Origin: Heliocidaris erythrogramma
Taxonomy: Eukaryota; Echinodermata; Echinoidea; Camarodonta; Echinometridae
Reading direction: 5' to 3'
Assembly (NCBI GenBank): GCA_025617745.1
Contig: CM046856.1
Location: 39,120,888-39,184,887, forward strand
Length of the DNA stretch: 64,000 nt
In this document: in pieces, positions 11,680-22,769 of the stretch
Numbering within the stretch: position 1 is the stretch's first letter
Layout: each line of letters starts with the position of its first letter
Position numbers and translations under genes: made by a program
Notes under the pieces: model-generated
Database searches by the model: none
The model's input: the letters and a program-made list of their open reading frames with translations, nothing else
What the model was told of the DNA's origin: nothing

Positions 11680-12473
11680 AGGTTGGTCCTTACCATCCAC
11701 GGAATATCATTTTACAATGTTTGTAATTTCTATAATTTAGTAACCTACATGGGAAAAAATATCATCAATACCCATGACTATGCTGTTTGTTTTACATGTA
11801 TAATAATAAAAGATAGATGTATCTGCAACTATGCAAATAACTTTGGCATAACACTGGACATTGACACATGCAGCAAAGGCATCAAAAGCATAATCATCAT
11901 AGAACCTCAACTTCTACCATGATTTTGGGGACTGCCGGTGATTTTGAATACAAGTACTGTTTAGCACTTGTGCAATAAATTGTGATTTTTAGTGTTTTAT
12001 ATGTACAATAAGAAATATTGCTGCAAATTTCTCGTGTTAAGTACCATTTTGGCAAAGAATTAGTCGAAAACCAACCTAAGGCAATTTCAATAGCCATGTC
12101 CAATAGCCTATTGACATGAGTGAACATTACAACGAAGTATTACGTAATATGAACAGGGTAGTGAAATTGCCCTAAAGTTGATTTTTCGAAATCCTTAGCG
12201 GTTGAATTCCGTTTGCATCAAATTAGAATTGTAATGGCTTTATTATTTGCAGGTAATTCATGGCTCTCGAATTTGATCGGCTGGGAAAAAATAAATGATT
12301 AAGTTGTAGTCCTCTCCGAAAGCTACCTTGTTTCCCATTTGGCAGTTGTGACTTGTGACACTTCGTTGGACTTGATGTATTTTTAATGTTCTTATTTAGA
12401 GTGGCAACCTTCAACAAAACACACATGTCTGGATCATAACAGTGATCTGTAAAGACAAAGAATTTTCTTTTTT
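11680..12473. other. Non-coding interval
   Basis: AT-rich, no recognisable coding region or repeat. Confidence 0.5.
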
Positions 12474-12505
12474 CATTATTATTATTGATCCAGGATTATT
12501 CAGTC

Positions 12506-14404
12506 TTAGACTGTTGTTCCTATCCGTGGATTCCTTTGGGGTGGGTTGTCATTGAATTTCATTGGGTCATCTTTCCACCACTTTCCAAGACCAGATTTGA
12601 AGCTATTGATAGTGGTGCTCTCCACAACTTCCCTTGGAAGACTATTCCACATTGTGATTATTCTATGGCTAAATGAGTTTTTTCTTAGTGTCTTCCGGCA
12701 GCTCTGCTTGTATAGTTTCAGTGAGTGACCACGCGTACGACTATACTGTGTTCTTCTGAAGAAGTGTTGTTCTGGGAGATTGTCAAATTGGTGTATTATC
12801 CTGAAAACTTGAATCATATCAGATCTCTTCCTTCTGAATTGTAAAGTGGGGATTTTCAGTGCCCTTAGTCTCTCAGAGTAGCTTAGTTGACGCACCTTCT
12901 TGACTAGTTTTGTAGCTCTCCTTTGCACCTTTTCCAACCTATCCTTATCTTTTTTCAGGAGATGGTTCCATATCGTTGAACAGTACTCTAACTTTGGTCG
13001 TACTAAGGTTTTGTATAGGAGAACGAATGACTCTTCATCTATATGATGGAAGTTCCTCTTGAGAAGTCCGAGGGTGGAGTTGGCCTTAGCAGAAGTCTTT
13101 CCAACATGCAGACTGAATTTCAGGGATGGGTCGAAAGTGACTCCAAGATCTTGTTCTTCTGTTACATGTTCAATCATGGAGTTTGCATCTTTATCAATGA
13201 AATATTCAGCTCTCGGGTTCTTGCGTCCATAATGCATAACCTTGCACTTGGATTGATTGAAAGGTAGCTGCCATCGTTTGGACCACTTCATCAAAGCATC
13301 AATATCATGTTGCAATTTATCCACATCTGCCATACAATTTACAGGACCATATGCTTTGGTATCATCACCAAACAACGCAACTCCACAATCAACTGTTTGA
13401 GGAAGGTCGTTGATGTAGATCAAGAACAAGTTCGGGCCGAGCACTGATCCTTGCGGAATGCCGCTAGTCACATTTTCCCATGAGGAATAGGCTCCATCAA
13501 CTCTTACTCTTTGAGTTCTACCTGTAAGGAGGGCTTTGATCCATTGAGAGAACTTTCCTTTAATTCCACAAGCTTCAATCTTTGTTATCAGCCTCATGTG
13601 TGGAACACTGTCAAAAGCTTTTTGAAAGTCGAGGTAAATACAGTCAAATGGTCTTGATAGGTCATCATATTGTGTCCATATCTCAAGAACTTCCAGTAAC
13701 TGTGTAGCACATGACCTTCCACTTCTGAATCCATGTTGGCTGGCAGAGAAGAGCTCATACTTTTCCATGTGTTCTGTTATCTGATCTCTCACCAACTTTT
13801 CCATGACCTTACAGGTGACAGATGTTAAACTTACTGGTCTATAGTTACCACATATGTCCTTACGGCCTTTCTTGTGTAATGGGACAACATTGGCTCTTTT
13901 CCATGCTGATGGTACCTGTCCCTCATCCATCGATTTCATGAAGATGAGATAGAGTGGTCTATATATCACATCTGCGGTTTCTTTTAGAACCTTGGAATGT
14001 ATCTCATTTGGCCCAGGCGATTTATCAGGTTTAAGTGCCAAGAGGTGTTTCCGAATAATATCTTCAGACAATACGAAATCTTCTAAGTATTCTGGCACCT
14101 CTACTGGTACTGGCTTTGGAATATGGCTTCTATCCTCTGTTGTGAATACACTAATGAAATAGTCATTAAATGCTTCTGCTTGTTCCTCAGGGTCGTAAGC
14201 CAATGCTTCATCATGCTTAACTAAAGGAGGAATCTGTGAGCGACTTCTTGATCCTTTTTTATGTACCTCCCCTGTAGAAATTTTTGGGATTTTCTTTAAT
14301 ATCCTTTGCAAGCTGTCGTTCAAAATCCTTTTTTGACCTTTTTCGACCTCCCCTGTAGCTGCATTACGGGCCTTTTTGTACATCATCCAGTTTTCTGCCG
14401 ACAT
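12506..14404 (-). CDS. CR1-like LINE ORF2, reverse transcriptase part
   Basis: 632 residues of the reverse transcriptase and C-terminal region. Visible motifs in order: ANVVPLHKKG and GNYRPVSLTS (fingers), HGFRSGRSC, YLDFQKAFD (catalytic Asp, motif A), GIPQGSVLGP (motif B), FGDDTKAY (motif C; the usual Ala is Gly, but both Asp are present), then LGVTFD, LEYCSTIWN and the C-terminal WNSLPREVV. The first 40-odd residues are in a shifted frame: another frame reads KKDFERQLAKDIKENPKNFY, the expected linker, so two compensating indels occur near 14290-14350. The endonuclease lies upstream in a different frame, overlapping by 22 bases, which is one further frameshift, because CR1 elements encode both domains in one frame. 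Confidence 0.85.
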   Translation of the reverse strand: MSAENWMMYKKARNAATGEVEKGQKRILNDSLQRILKKIPKISTGEVHKKGSRSRSQIPPLVKHDEALAYDPEEQAEAFNDYFISVFTTEDRSHIPKPVPVEVPEYLEDFVLSEDIIRKHLLALKPDKSPGPNEIHSKVLKETADVIYRPLYLIFMKSMDEGQVPSAWKRANVVPLHKKGRKDICGNYRPVSLTSVTCKVMEKLVRDQITEHMEKYELFSASQHGFRSGRSCATQLLEVLEIWTQYDDLSRPFDCIYLDFQKAFDSVPHMRLITKIEACGIKGKFSQWIKALLTGRTQRVRVDGAYSSWENVTSGIPQGSVLGPNLFLIYINDLPQTVDCGVALFGDDTKAYGPVNCMADVDKLQHDIDALMKWSKRWQLPFNQSKCKVMHYGRKNPRAEYFIDKDANSMIEHVTEEQDLGVTFDPSLKFSLHVGKTSAKANSTLGLLKRNFHHIDEESFVLLYKTLVRPKLEYCSTIWNHLLKKDKDRLEKVQRRATKLVKKVRQLSYSERLRALKIPTLQFRRKRSDMIQVFRIIHQFDNLPEQHFFRRTQYSRTRGHSLKLYKQSCRKTLRKNSFSHRIITMWNSLPREVVESTTINSFKSGLGKWWKDDPMKFNDNPPQRNPRIGTTV

Positions 14405-15324
14405 ATTTTTCGGTACTTATTCCAGGCTTTATGCTTGTCCTTCAGGTGCTTTCTTGTAGTTATCTTCATCCAGGATGGTTGAACACTTTGCCCTTTTCTG
14501 GTTTTAGGAATATGCTTCTCTACACTCTGCTTTATCATGTGCTCAAACATTTTCCATGACTCCTCTATGTTTAAATTTTCAAGTTCTTCTTCCCAATTAA
14601 CTTTCTTAATGTCGTCCTTTATTGCATTGTAGTCACCTTTGTAGTATTTATATGCAACTTTGCTTCCTTTGGTTACTTCTCCTTGGTTTACTTGGAAACA
14701 TAATACCGCATGATCACTCTTTCCTATAGGGGATTTAACATCAACATTGTCAATGATTTCATCATTGTTTGTAAGCACCAAGTCTAACAAAGTCTCCTTC
14801 TGACCCTCACTAAATCGAGTTGCCTGTGTAACGTGCTGGTTCAGATAAAGATCATTAATGGTGTCCAATACATAAGAAGCTGGGTAGTACTCAGAGCAGT
14901 TTGCAACATTGCTCGCCCAATCAATATCTTTAAGATTGAAGACTCCGACTATCATTACATCGCCAGTTCTGTTGTTTGCCTCGGAAAGTAGTGAGCAAAG
15001 ATTTCTAGAGTTCAATTCAGATGAATTGGGACTCCTGTAGACATTGCCAATTAGGAGCTTCTTGCCATTATCAACTTGAATCTCACACCATACAGACTCC
15101 TCAAACTCAGTCTTCAAGTATATTTGTCTTGATGAAGGCATGTTAATGGTTGATATATATGTTCCAACTCCTCTCCTTGTAGTTGGTGAAATAAACATAT
15201 CATATCCATCAAGCTTTAGTTCAATCTCAGGATTAACTTCATCTTTGGAGTGTTTGGGAAGAATTTCTTGTACACAGATTATAGCAGGCTTCTCTAAACT
15301 CACTCTGGCTTCAAACTCCTCCAT
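14383..15324 (-). CDS. CR1-like LINE ORF2, APE endonuclease part
   Basis: 313 residues of an apurinic endonuclease-like nuclease that nicks the target in LINE insertion. Motifs: ICVQEIL (catalytic Glu), GNVYRSPNS, VGVFNLKDIDW (GDFN expected, so the catalytic-pocket Asp is Val here), LDLVLTN and IGKSDHAVL with the SDH active-site motif. The Asp-to-Val change and the frameshift into the reverse transcriptase both argue that this copy is inactive. The ATG at 15324 is probably not the true start: an in-frame KIKVVCTN block lies upstream at 15360-15390 but in a neighbouring frame, indicating one more indel. Confidence 0.8.
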   Translation of the reverse strand: MEEFEARVSLEKPAIICVQEILPKHSKDEVNPEIELKLDGYDMFISPTTRRGVGTYISTINMPSSRQIYLKTEFEESVWCEIQVDNGKKLLIGNVYRSPNSSELNSRNLCSLLSEANNRTGDVMIVGVFNLKDIDWASNVANCSEYYPASYVLDTINDLYLNQHVTQATRFSEGQKETLLDLVLTNNDEIIDNVDVKSPIGKSDHAVLCFQVNQGEVTKGSKVAYKYYKGDYNAIKDDIKKVNWEEELENLNIEESWKMFEHMIKQSVEKHIPKTRKGQSVQPSWMKITTRKHLKDKHKAWNKYRKICRQKTG

Positions 15325-15887
15325 TTTATTAGTGAGTGTATCAATTACTCATTAGTGCATACAACTTTAATCTTTCCAACCTTCCTTGCCTGGTTACTAT
15401 TATTCACCACTGTTGGAGCATAGTCACTTGCATCTATATCATACGCAACATCAGAATCAAACGCGTTACCTTCTATACGTACGTCAGCGCCGGCACCACC
15501 AACAGAAATAATTTGTCTTAAGACTTGCACTGCACTGGAACTTTCACTTTCTGAAGAAACGGTACTCTTACTGACATGGGCAGGTGTATCTGTGCTTGTT
15601 GGTGCAATAACAGTTGAGACTGCCTGTACAGGTGCAGAGTAAAAACATCTTCTTTCTCTTGGTACTTCTACGTGTTGACAGTTACTTGGGCCTGCCTATG
15701 GGAGGGTTCTTGGCCTTGTACTATCTCTCTCTTTGTTTTGCCTTGCTTTTGAATGTATGCTCCAATATTTACAACTCTTCCTCCTCTCCTGATCCACTTT
15801 GCTTCCATGTCTCCAGCATTGGCAGATTGCTCCTTTTTGCCTGCCATTCTTTTCTGAGCCTCACATCTTCCTTTCTTTCTCGAGGAG

Positions 15888-16808
15888 TCACATCTTTCCT
15901 AATTGTATGTGCTTGGTATCCTCTTTCTCTCTGAGCTTGTAAGCCGACTTCAGTATACTGTCTCTTTGGCCTTGATCACTCACTGATAGTCTCATAGGAC
16001 GTGGTTTCTGTTGGTCACGCTCCTCTTTTCTTTGGCCCAAGCGTCTACAGTCAGTGATTTCGATGTTGGCATCATTAATCTTGCCAAAGATATGTCCAAT
16101 TGTTGCGATATCAGCTTCTTTACTTTGAATGGGATCTTGGTCCTCACTTTCCTCAATGTTGAAGATAATTGAATTCTGTTTTCGTTTGTTTCGGTCTTCC
16201 ATTTCACTTATGTACAAGGCTGCTACTTCTTCTGTTCCTTCAGCTTTACTGGATTTTAGTGCCTCAATTTCTGAAGAAAGCTTGTCTAATTCCTTTGTGA
16301 GTTCACTTGTATTGTTGCTGAATTCATCCATGTCATTTCTGATTTTCTCAACTAATACTTTGTCAGCTTTCTTAGACATGGCCACTTCCAACTTAGCCAT
16401 CCTACCAGAGAGTTTTTCAAAGAAGGCCTCACATCTCTCTTCAATGTCATAATCATCTCTTACGGCATGGAGCGCTGGTGCTTTGCAGCTGGGGCAGTAC
16501 CAGTGAAAATCAGAGCCTGACAGCAGGTTGTATTGCTCCTCACTCATTCCAAGGCATTCAATAGAGTAAGGTTCTTCACATCTCTCAAATACAACTAGTT
16601 TGTCATCAGGGTCACTGAATTCTTCATCACACATTTTGCAGACCCAGTATCCTTCTGCCTCGTTGCTCCTATCTGTAGCAACATCTTGTGATAGACTAAT
16701 GGTCTTATTTTTAGAACCTCTGGTCAGGATGGTTCTTGCCACATTCTTCATGGTTTTTTGTTTATTCTTTTTCCATTTTGGACGATGTTCCTGTTTATTA
16801 CTATTCAT
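15888..16808 (-). CDS. CR1-like LINE ORF1 with PHD finger and coiled coil
   Basis: 306 residues. A basic N-terminus (K/R-rich, residues 1-40) is followed by a PHD-type zinc finger at about 55-108: WVCKMC, a middle Cys pair, ECLGM, and WYCPSC. The His expected before the ECLG Cys is Ser. Next is a heptad-rich coiled coil (about 120-200), then NSIIFNIEES and CRRLGQ, which resemble the RRM-like RNA-binding part of LINE ORF1 proteins. In CR1-group elements ORF1 binds the element RNA in the ribonucleoprotein; the PHD finger may read histone tails, but that is inference. The frame ends earlier than expected; about 500 bases of disrupted coding sequence separate it from ORF2. Confidence 0.75.
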   Translation of the reverse strand: MNSNKQEHRPKWKKNKQKTMKNVARTILTRGSKNKTISLSQDVATDRSNEAEGYWVCKMCDEEFSDPDDKLVVFERCEEPYSIECLGMSEEQYNLLSGSDFHWYCPSCKAPALHAVRDDYDIEERCEAFFEKLSGRMAKLEVAMSKKADKVLVEKIRNDMDEFSNNTSELTKELDKLSSEIEALKSSKAEGTEEVAALYISEMEDRNKRKQNSIIFNIEESEDQDPIQSKEADIATIGHIFGKINDANIEITDCRRLGQRKEERDQQKPRPMRLSVSDQGQRDSILKSAYKLREKEDTKHIQLGKM

Positions 16809-16990
16809 TATTCACTATCTTTAATGACTCTGTAGCGTAGGCTCAGGGAAGTACAGATTTGGTTCAACTTTCAGACTCTCGGTCAGAGACCCCAACTACA
16901 GGTTTATGCAGTATTTCGACACAATATTCATCAAACACATCACAGTTTTTCAGTTACAGATACTTGCAATAGTCTACCTGAATCCTCATA

Positions 16991-17415
16991 TTCCAGGAAC
17001 TGCCAGAAGTAATGATACAACGCTGAAGTTAAGGCTGTGTGACCTGGGTGTATCCAACTCCAACAGTAGTACTGTTGATTTTCTGTTCAAGATGAGACTC
17101 CTACACAAAAACTGTGTTAAAATCCCTCCAAATGCTTTCACATTTATCACTCCAAAAGTGAAATATGTTTCTTCTGATAGACTATGGTATTATGAGTACA
17201 CCGTCGTATGCATGTATACTTCCCTCACATTCCAGGAACTCCAAGTAGTAGTGATACATAAATGCTGAAGTTTAGGTTGAGTGACCTGGGTGTATCCAAC
17301 TCCAACAGTAGTATATGGGACGACACTGTTGATTTGCTGTTAAGATGAGTCTCCCACACAAAAATTGTGTTTAAATCTCTCCAAATGCTTTCACATTCAT
17401 CACTCCAAAAGTGGC
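16991..17415. repeat. Two-copy tandem duplication, period about 239 bp
   Basis: The block starting TTCCAGGAACT at 16991 returns at 17230. Shared internal stretches include TGACCTGGGTGTATCCAAC, AACAGTAGTA, and CCAAATGCTTTCACATT. The second copy has a small internal insertion. No function recognised. It directly adjoins the 5' side of the CR1-like LINE. Confidence 0.75.
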
Positions 17416-18114
17416 CTGAAATACCCTGAAGCAGTGTTACTATACCAGAGACTGAATTTCTTGTTCAAATATCATAGATGCTTGTGGATTAAGTTGGATT
17501 TTAAAGCCATTTTTTCTTTGCTACTCTTTGCTACTCTTTGCTACTCTGAGGGCTAAATATGGCAACGTACTGAAATGAGCACACCTCATATCGAACTCTT
17601 ACAAGCATGAAGTCTTGCATCAGGATATGAATACAATAACCACTTTCATTTGCCAGAATCATGAGAACGGCAAAGGCAATTATGGCCACAAAATTTGATT
17701 TTCTTGTTATTTCAGTGATCAAAGTTGTTTGAAATAGTTAGTAAATGTAGTACAGAAAAATTATCAAAATGAGCACAAGAGTGGATGATGACTGCATTTT
17801 TATAATAACAAGCATGAAAATGCCAAAAGCAACATTTGATAACACTGGCAATTTATTTCATGTATTTCGAGAGAAACTTCCCTGTTTTTTTTTCTTGGTT
17901 CATTTCGATACTAGCATTAACAAAATCTAGCAATTTCAGTAAGATTTCATATAACCTAGTGTTGATCGAACAGTTTGTACTGAATGAATGCCGTTGACGC
18001 GACGAGCTGCATGAATCTGGAGCGAAGGACTAACCAAGATGGCGGATATCACGTGATCACGTACGAACGATGGCTACAAATTCGCACCCGCACGAGCCTT
18101 CTACGTCTTTAGGA
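17416..18114. other. Non-coding interval
   Basis: No gene recognised. Loosely repeated phrases such as AAATGAGCACA near 17573 and 17769 suggest an old duplicated repeat. Confidence 0.4.
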
Positions 18115-18588
18115 GTTCTGTGATTATACCAAGATATATCTCCATGGAAAATGTGAAAGCAATCCATCAAGAAATGTGGCCTACAGAGTGCACTCTCACC
18201 ATTCTTCGAAGTATGACATTTGACCCTATAAAAGACGGGAGACTGGTGGCAGCATCACCAAACCTCTAGGTTTTTAGATTACACCAAGAGACACGTTCAT
18301 GCAATATTTGAACGAAATCCGTCAAGAAATGCAGAGGTAAGAGTGCACGAAATGGACAAATGACCTTTGACCCTAAAAAGGACAGAACAATGAGGACAGC
18401 ATCACCAAAATGTAAAACTATGTAGATTATACCAAGATACATCCCGATACAAAATTTGAAAGAAATCCATGCCGAAATGTGGCCTGCAGAGTGCACTCAC
18501 GCCATGCCCTGAAGTTTGACTTTTGACACTATAAAAGACGGGACACTGGTGGCAGCATCACCAAAAACTATAGGTTTTTAGATTACAC
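18115..18588 (+). repeat. Satellite array 2, left part (about 150-bp monomer)
   Basis: Three monomers with ATCACCA starting at 18254, 18401 and 18552-18558. Monomers alternate between a form with ACCAAGAGACAC and one with ACCAAGATACATC. Each has a site like TGACCTTTGACCC before a TATAAAAG-like block. The array is cut at GATTACAC (18581-18588) by a 5.9-kb transposon and resumes at 24493. Confidence 0.8.
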
Positions 18589-18734
18589 CATAGAGATACA
18601 TACTATATTAGGCTACAGTGCGCACTCGGCCAAATCGCTGTGATAACGTGGAGCGCGGCCGCCATTATTATGTCGGGCAAAGGTTTTGCACGTGTGTATA
18701 GTGTGTGCTGCAAAGTGTAGCAGATTGTTCTATT

Positions 18735-19062
18735 AGGGACTTTTCGATTTTGCACGTTCACTAGTCGACTGCGACGTGCGGTAATTCAATGGACTGCTTT
18801 GTGTTTATGCTATTCAAAGCCGGTGAAGCGAGGCACCACGCTTTGTACAAGAGCGGCTCACACGTCCACTGCCTTCAGGACGACCAGGATTTCCACCCAA
18901 AACGCGTACGTGCACAGGGCAGTCACTGTGGACGAGTGAGCCGTTCTTGCACAAAGCGTGGTGCCTCGCTTCACCGGCTTTGTATACCAGAAACACAAAG
19001 CAGTTCATTGAATTACCGCACGTCGCAGTCGACTAGTGAACGTGCAAAATCGAAAAGTCCCT
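18735..19062. mobile_element. Near-perfect foldback element (328 bp)
   Basis: The arms run inward from AGGGACTTTTCGATTTTGCA on the left and its inverse on the right. They stay nearly identical for roughly 150 bases each, with a centre near 18898. ATT flanks both ends as a possible 3-bp duplication. High arm identity implies youth or gene conversion between the arms. Open frames on both strands are only the palindrome read twice. Confidence 0.8.
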
Positions 19063-19757
19063 ATTGTTGATTCCACGGCCCGAATTCACAATTCCGTAAG
19101 CGTACTGAAATAGGCGTAGATAAGCGCACATTGCACATGTGCGCTCAAAGAGAATATATGATTAGATCGGATTCCGTGCGCACGTACGCTTAAAAACCCC
19201 AGGAGGCGGTTTAAACCATGGTTTAAACCAAACCTGCTTTGTGAATTCTGGCCCATATGTTCTTAAACTGTGCCTGTATCCCAGTAGCTTGTCCATGATA
19301 GGTTAAAACAGAAATTTAACGTACAACTGTATTATACATGTATAAAGCATCTGTTCTTTCATTCAAAACCAACTATGATGGACAAAACTGTGAAAATTAA
19401 CCATTGATTTGTTTGAAATGAATTTATTTATGGAAAAAAAGAAACAGTGGTTTATTTTGTAAGATCAATAAATTTACATTTAGATCACATGTTAATTTAC
19501 TGATTGTTTATATAAATGAGTATCAATTATTTTGTATTGTGTGTCATGAATTTTCCTATAGCCATATTCAGATGTGAAAAAGGCTGTGTCTGTTGTTGTT
19601 ATTGGTGAGAAATAATGGCACTTTTGACAAACTAGTGTCCTTTGTGCCAGTCGCTGTACAGGTCAGAGATTACTGTACCTAAAATTTAACAGTCAAGTAG
19701 TCAAGTCATGTTTGTGGTTTGGTAGTAAGTATTCGACTCCTGTCTCTCCCTTTTAAT
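19063..19757. other. Interior of the 5.9-kb transposon, no gene
   Basis: AT-rich. A GGTTTAAACCATGGTTTAAA palindrome is at about 19210. No coding region recognised. Confidence 0.4.
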
Positions 19758-20174
19758 AAGCCCGGCGCACACTGCACGATCTGGCTACGATGCGATTTTG
19801 GGAAAGTTGTTATAACATTTGATATGAACCTTAAAACATGTAGAATCTTGTTGATCAAAGTTCCTAATAGTAGTATAAATACTAAAATCGACGTTCCGGG
19901 CTACTGCGAGCCCCGTATAGGAATAAAAGCGAATTCAATTCTAAATCGTAGTGACGTCATACCAATCTTGCGATCGACTAAGATTTGAAGCCGATTTGGC
20001 CTTTCCTCTAACTAGAAGAATTGCAGTTAACCAAAATTTCGATATTAGTATTCGTATCATTATTCCGAACTTCAAATGAGATAATTTCAATTTTTTAAAC
20101 TTTCACAGTTAATGCAAACTACAATTTGTTCGAAAATCGGGTCGCAGTCGGATCGTATAGTGTGCGCCGGGCTT
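19758..20174. mobile_element. MITE with AAGCCCGGCGCACACT ends
   Basis: The left end AAGCCCGGCGCACACT is matched exactly by its inverse at 20159-20174, and both are followed inward by a GATC-containing block. It is about 417 bp long with no reading frame of note. I found no clear target duplication. Confidence 0.65.
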
Positions 20175-20363
20175 TAGTTTACATCATATCCTCTAAAATA
20201 CATCAATTCGATTTTATATATAATTATACATTATACAAAATAAATTGAACTATATAAATCAGTTTTGACATTTCTTTAAATAAGCTTGCAAGTGTTAATT
20301 GATTCCGTGTGTAATTCATCCTTTTTAGTAATAGATTCCTTTCTTCTTCATATTTTTGACAGT

Positions 20364-20750
20364 TTATACATGTTCAACATCATCATATGTCAAGCACTCA
20401 TCGCACAGACGGTTCGGGTGTTTACCCACTTTAAATTGATAGCTTTTGAGGCTCCAAAAGGTATCAAAACGAAGTCTATTAATAACTACTTCTTGCCATC
20501 TCTTCATTGCCACAAGTTTATGGCTTGAGGTTACATTTCTTTCAATTCGTTTATAATTCATATTTTTAGACTCATTGCATTGTACTTGCCATTTTCCTTT
20601 TAATTTTGCTTTTAGTGTGTGTTTAGCTTCTGTGATTGTTAATGGTAATGTTATATCAATATTCTGTTTTTTACTGGCTCGTTTTATCAGTAGGTCCGCC
20701 TCTTCATTTCCGCGGATTCCAGAATGGCCAGGAATCCATTCAAAAGCCAC
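20364..20750 (-). mobile_element. LINE RNase H domain fragment
   Basis: 128 residues: FEWIPGHSGIRGNEEADLL is the classic end of an RNase H domain (His and Asp active-site region) as found in LINE ORF2 proteins and other reverse transcriptases. It is followed by a basic tail with RLRFDTFWS and CDECLTYDDVEHV, which matches the C-terminal zinc-knuckle-like region of LINE proteins with RNase H. It is truncated on both sides, is embedded in the 5.9-kb transposon, and is not linked to any nearby reverse transcriptase. Confidence 0.65.
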
Positions 20751-20905
20751 CCATGCAGTTCTGATTATGAATATTTACTAACATTAATCTTATATCACAC
20801 ACTAGTTTATTCCCAGGGTTAAACTTCGAAATGGCTTGAATGGCACTTAAGCAATCCATTAATATACATACATGTACAGGCTAATATTCTGGGGTCATCC
20901 CTATA

Positions 20906-22769
20906 GCTAGAAGGTCCGATAGTTAGCGGGTCTGGATAGTTAGCGGCAGGAGGGTCCAATAGTCCGAAGGTCCGATAGATAGAAGGTTCGATAGTCCGAA
21001 TGTACATGAGGGTCCAATAGACAGAAGGTTCTATAGACCGAATCGGCAAAAGGGTCCGATAGTACGAAGGTTCAGTAGGGGTCCGATAGTTAGAACGTCC
21101 GATAGACCGACAATAAATACGTAAAAAGGGTAAATAGTGGATAAAATGATAAGTGGGTAAATAATAAGTGGTTAAAATAAGTGAGGGGGTTATGTTTTCA
21201 GATGTTTTCAAATGTGGGGGCGGGAATTACCCTCCCCCTCCCACTTTTCATGCCTGAAAAGGATGTTCCAACCAAAGAAAAAGCAAAAAAGGAAAAGGTT
21301 GAAAAGGAAAGAAGGAAAGAAAACAAAGGAAAAGAAGATAAAAAGAAAAGAAGAAATCAGAAAGGAAAGAGAAGAAAACAAAAATTCAAAAACTTCGCTC
21401 ACTAGCATTATTATGGTTATTTACCAATGCCCATTATATTTTCATTATTGATATTAGTTATTAATATAATCGCCATATTTATGTATATAAACCAATGCCA
21501 ATGCTTATTGAAGTTATTTGGTTTGCATCTTGAATCTCTAGCTAATGTTATGCTATTTTTCTACTCAAAGAATGTTAGCAACATAACTGAAAGGAACCGA
21601 GCAGCAAGTTGACCTAAAGGGGCTAAAGAGATGAATTTTCAGAAATAATGGCCTGTGACAATAGTCTCTTCCCAATATGAGAACGGAAGATGCCCATAAC
21701 ATGTTACACAGATTATGAGAACGGAATAACAATACGCTAGAACCTATTCTCAGGATACAAAATTCTTCTTTTTTTTTTCTCTCTCTCTCTCTCGTTCGCT
21801 CGCTTTGCTCGCTCATACAATCAAGAAACTAGGCCTAGATTGTTTCTTGCAGCAAGCACCTCAGTACGTCCTGCAGCAACAAGATCATAATATTCGGGCA
21901 GTGAGGTATCCGGCTATTCTCGAATTATCAAAATATCACCTGACAACCCTTTAAAAAATGGAAACGCCCCACCCCCCTCCCAAGAAGGTGGTAGGGCATA
22001 ATTGAAACAATTTTATTTTTATTGGTCAGAATCCGTTGTTGTCAGAATCTTATCTTTGGTTACTTTTAATGAAAATTCAACTATAAAGTGTGCACCCCAT
22101 AAGATTTCTTTGTTTAAAGCTGCCCTTTCCTCAGCTTGCTCCACTAGAAAAAAATGCTTCGGGCATGATGGGCCTCTGGGCTTTAGTGTGCACCATATAA
22201 TTAGATTTCCATGTTTCAAAAAATGGTCAGCGTTCCCCATTGCCAATACATCGGTTTAGTGGCAAAATTAACCGGGGGCTGAGCTGCATGGATGGACCAC
22301 CCCCGCCCCACGGTGATGATGATGATGCTCTGATAAAAATACTGTTAACATGTTGAAAATGTATAAAACAAAACGTTTATTACAATACACATAGAAGAAG
22401 ATAAGGCATTACCCTTTTCCTTTTATGAGATAAAACTATTAAAAACTTATTGTATCCACTTATTTTACCTTTTTTACGTTATTGTCGGTCTGTCGGACCT
22501 TCTAACTATCAGACCCCTACTGAACCTTCGGACTATCGGACCCTTTTGCCGATTCGGTGTATCGAACCTTCTATCTATCCGACCTTCTGACTTATCGGAC
22601 CCCGCTGGACATTCAATCTATAGAACCTCGGACTATCGGACCCTCCACCGATTCGGTCTATAGATTCGGAACCGTCTGTCTATTGGACCCTCTCGTACAT
22701 TCGGTCTATCGAACCTTCTATCTATTGGGTGTCGGTCTATCGGACCCGCTAACTATCGGACCTTCTAGC
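20906..22769. mobile_element. 1.86-kb foldback element with GGTCCGATAG subterminal repeats
   Basis: The first 27 bases, starting GCTAGAAGGTCCGATAGTTA, are repeated exactly in inverse at 22743-22769. Inside each end, GGTCCGATAG-type decamers alternate with AGAAGGTTC and ACCGAAT blocks, about 200 bp on the left and 290 bp on the right, and the inverted similarity extends on to the TAAGTGG stretches near 21180 and 22455. The centre holds a lysine-coding A-rich stretch and CT repeats with no transposase. No target duplication is visible. It is nested in the 5.9-kb transposon. Confidence 0.75.

Larger units (their letters stand above)
12474..16880 (-). mobile_element. Nearly full-length CR1-like LINE
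   Basis: On the minus strand the order is ORF1 (PHD finger, coiled coil), APE-type endonuclease, reverse transcriptase and a short 3' tail that ends in (AAT)n at 12474-12486. The length, about 4.4 kb, and the order fit the CR1 group of the Jockey superfamily. The reading frames are long and only a few breaks are visible, so the insertion is young. The 5' end is placed only approximately, upstream of the ORF1 start. Confidence 0.85.

Noticed and set aside
18789-19070. Two similar proteins on opposite strands
   Set aside because: They are the two arms of one palindrome read in both directions.
21181-21451. Lysine-rich frame of 74-79 codons
   Set aside because: Low-complexity purine stretch inside a transposon, with no homology.
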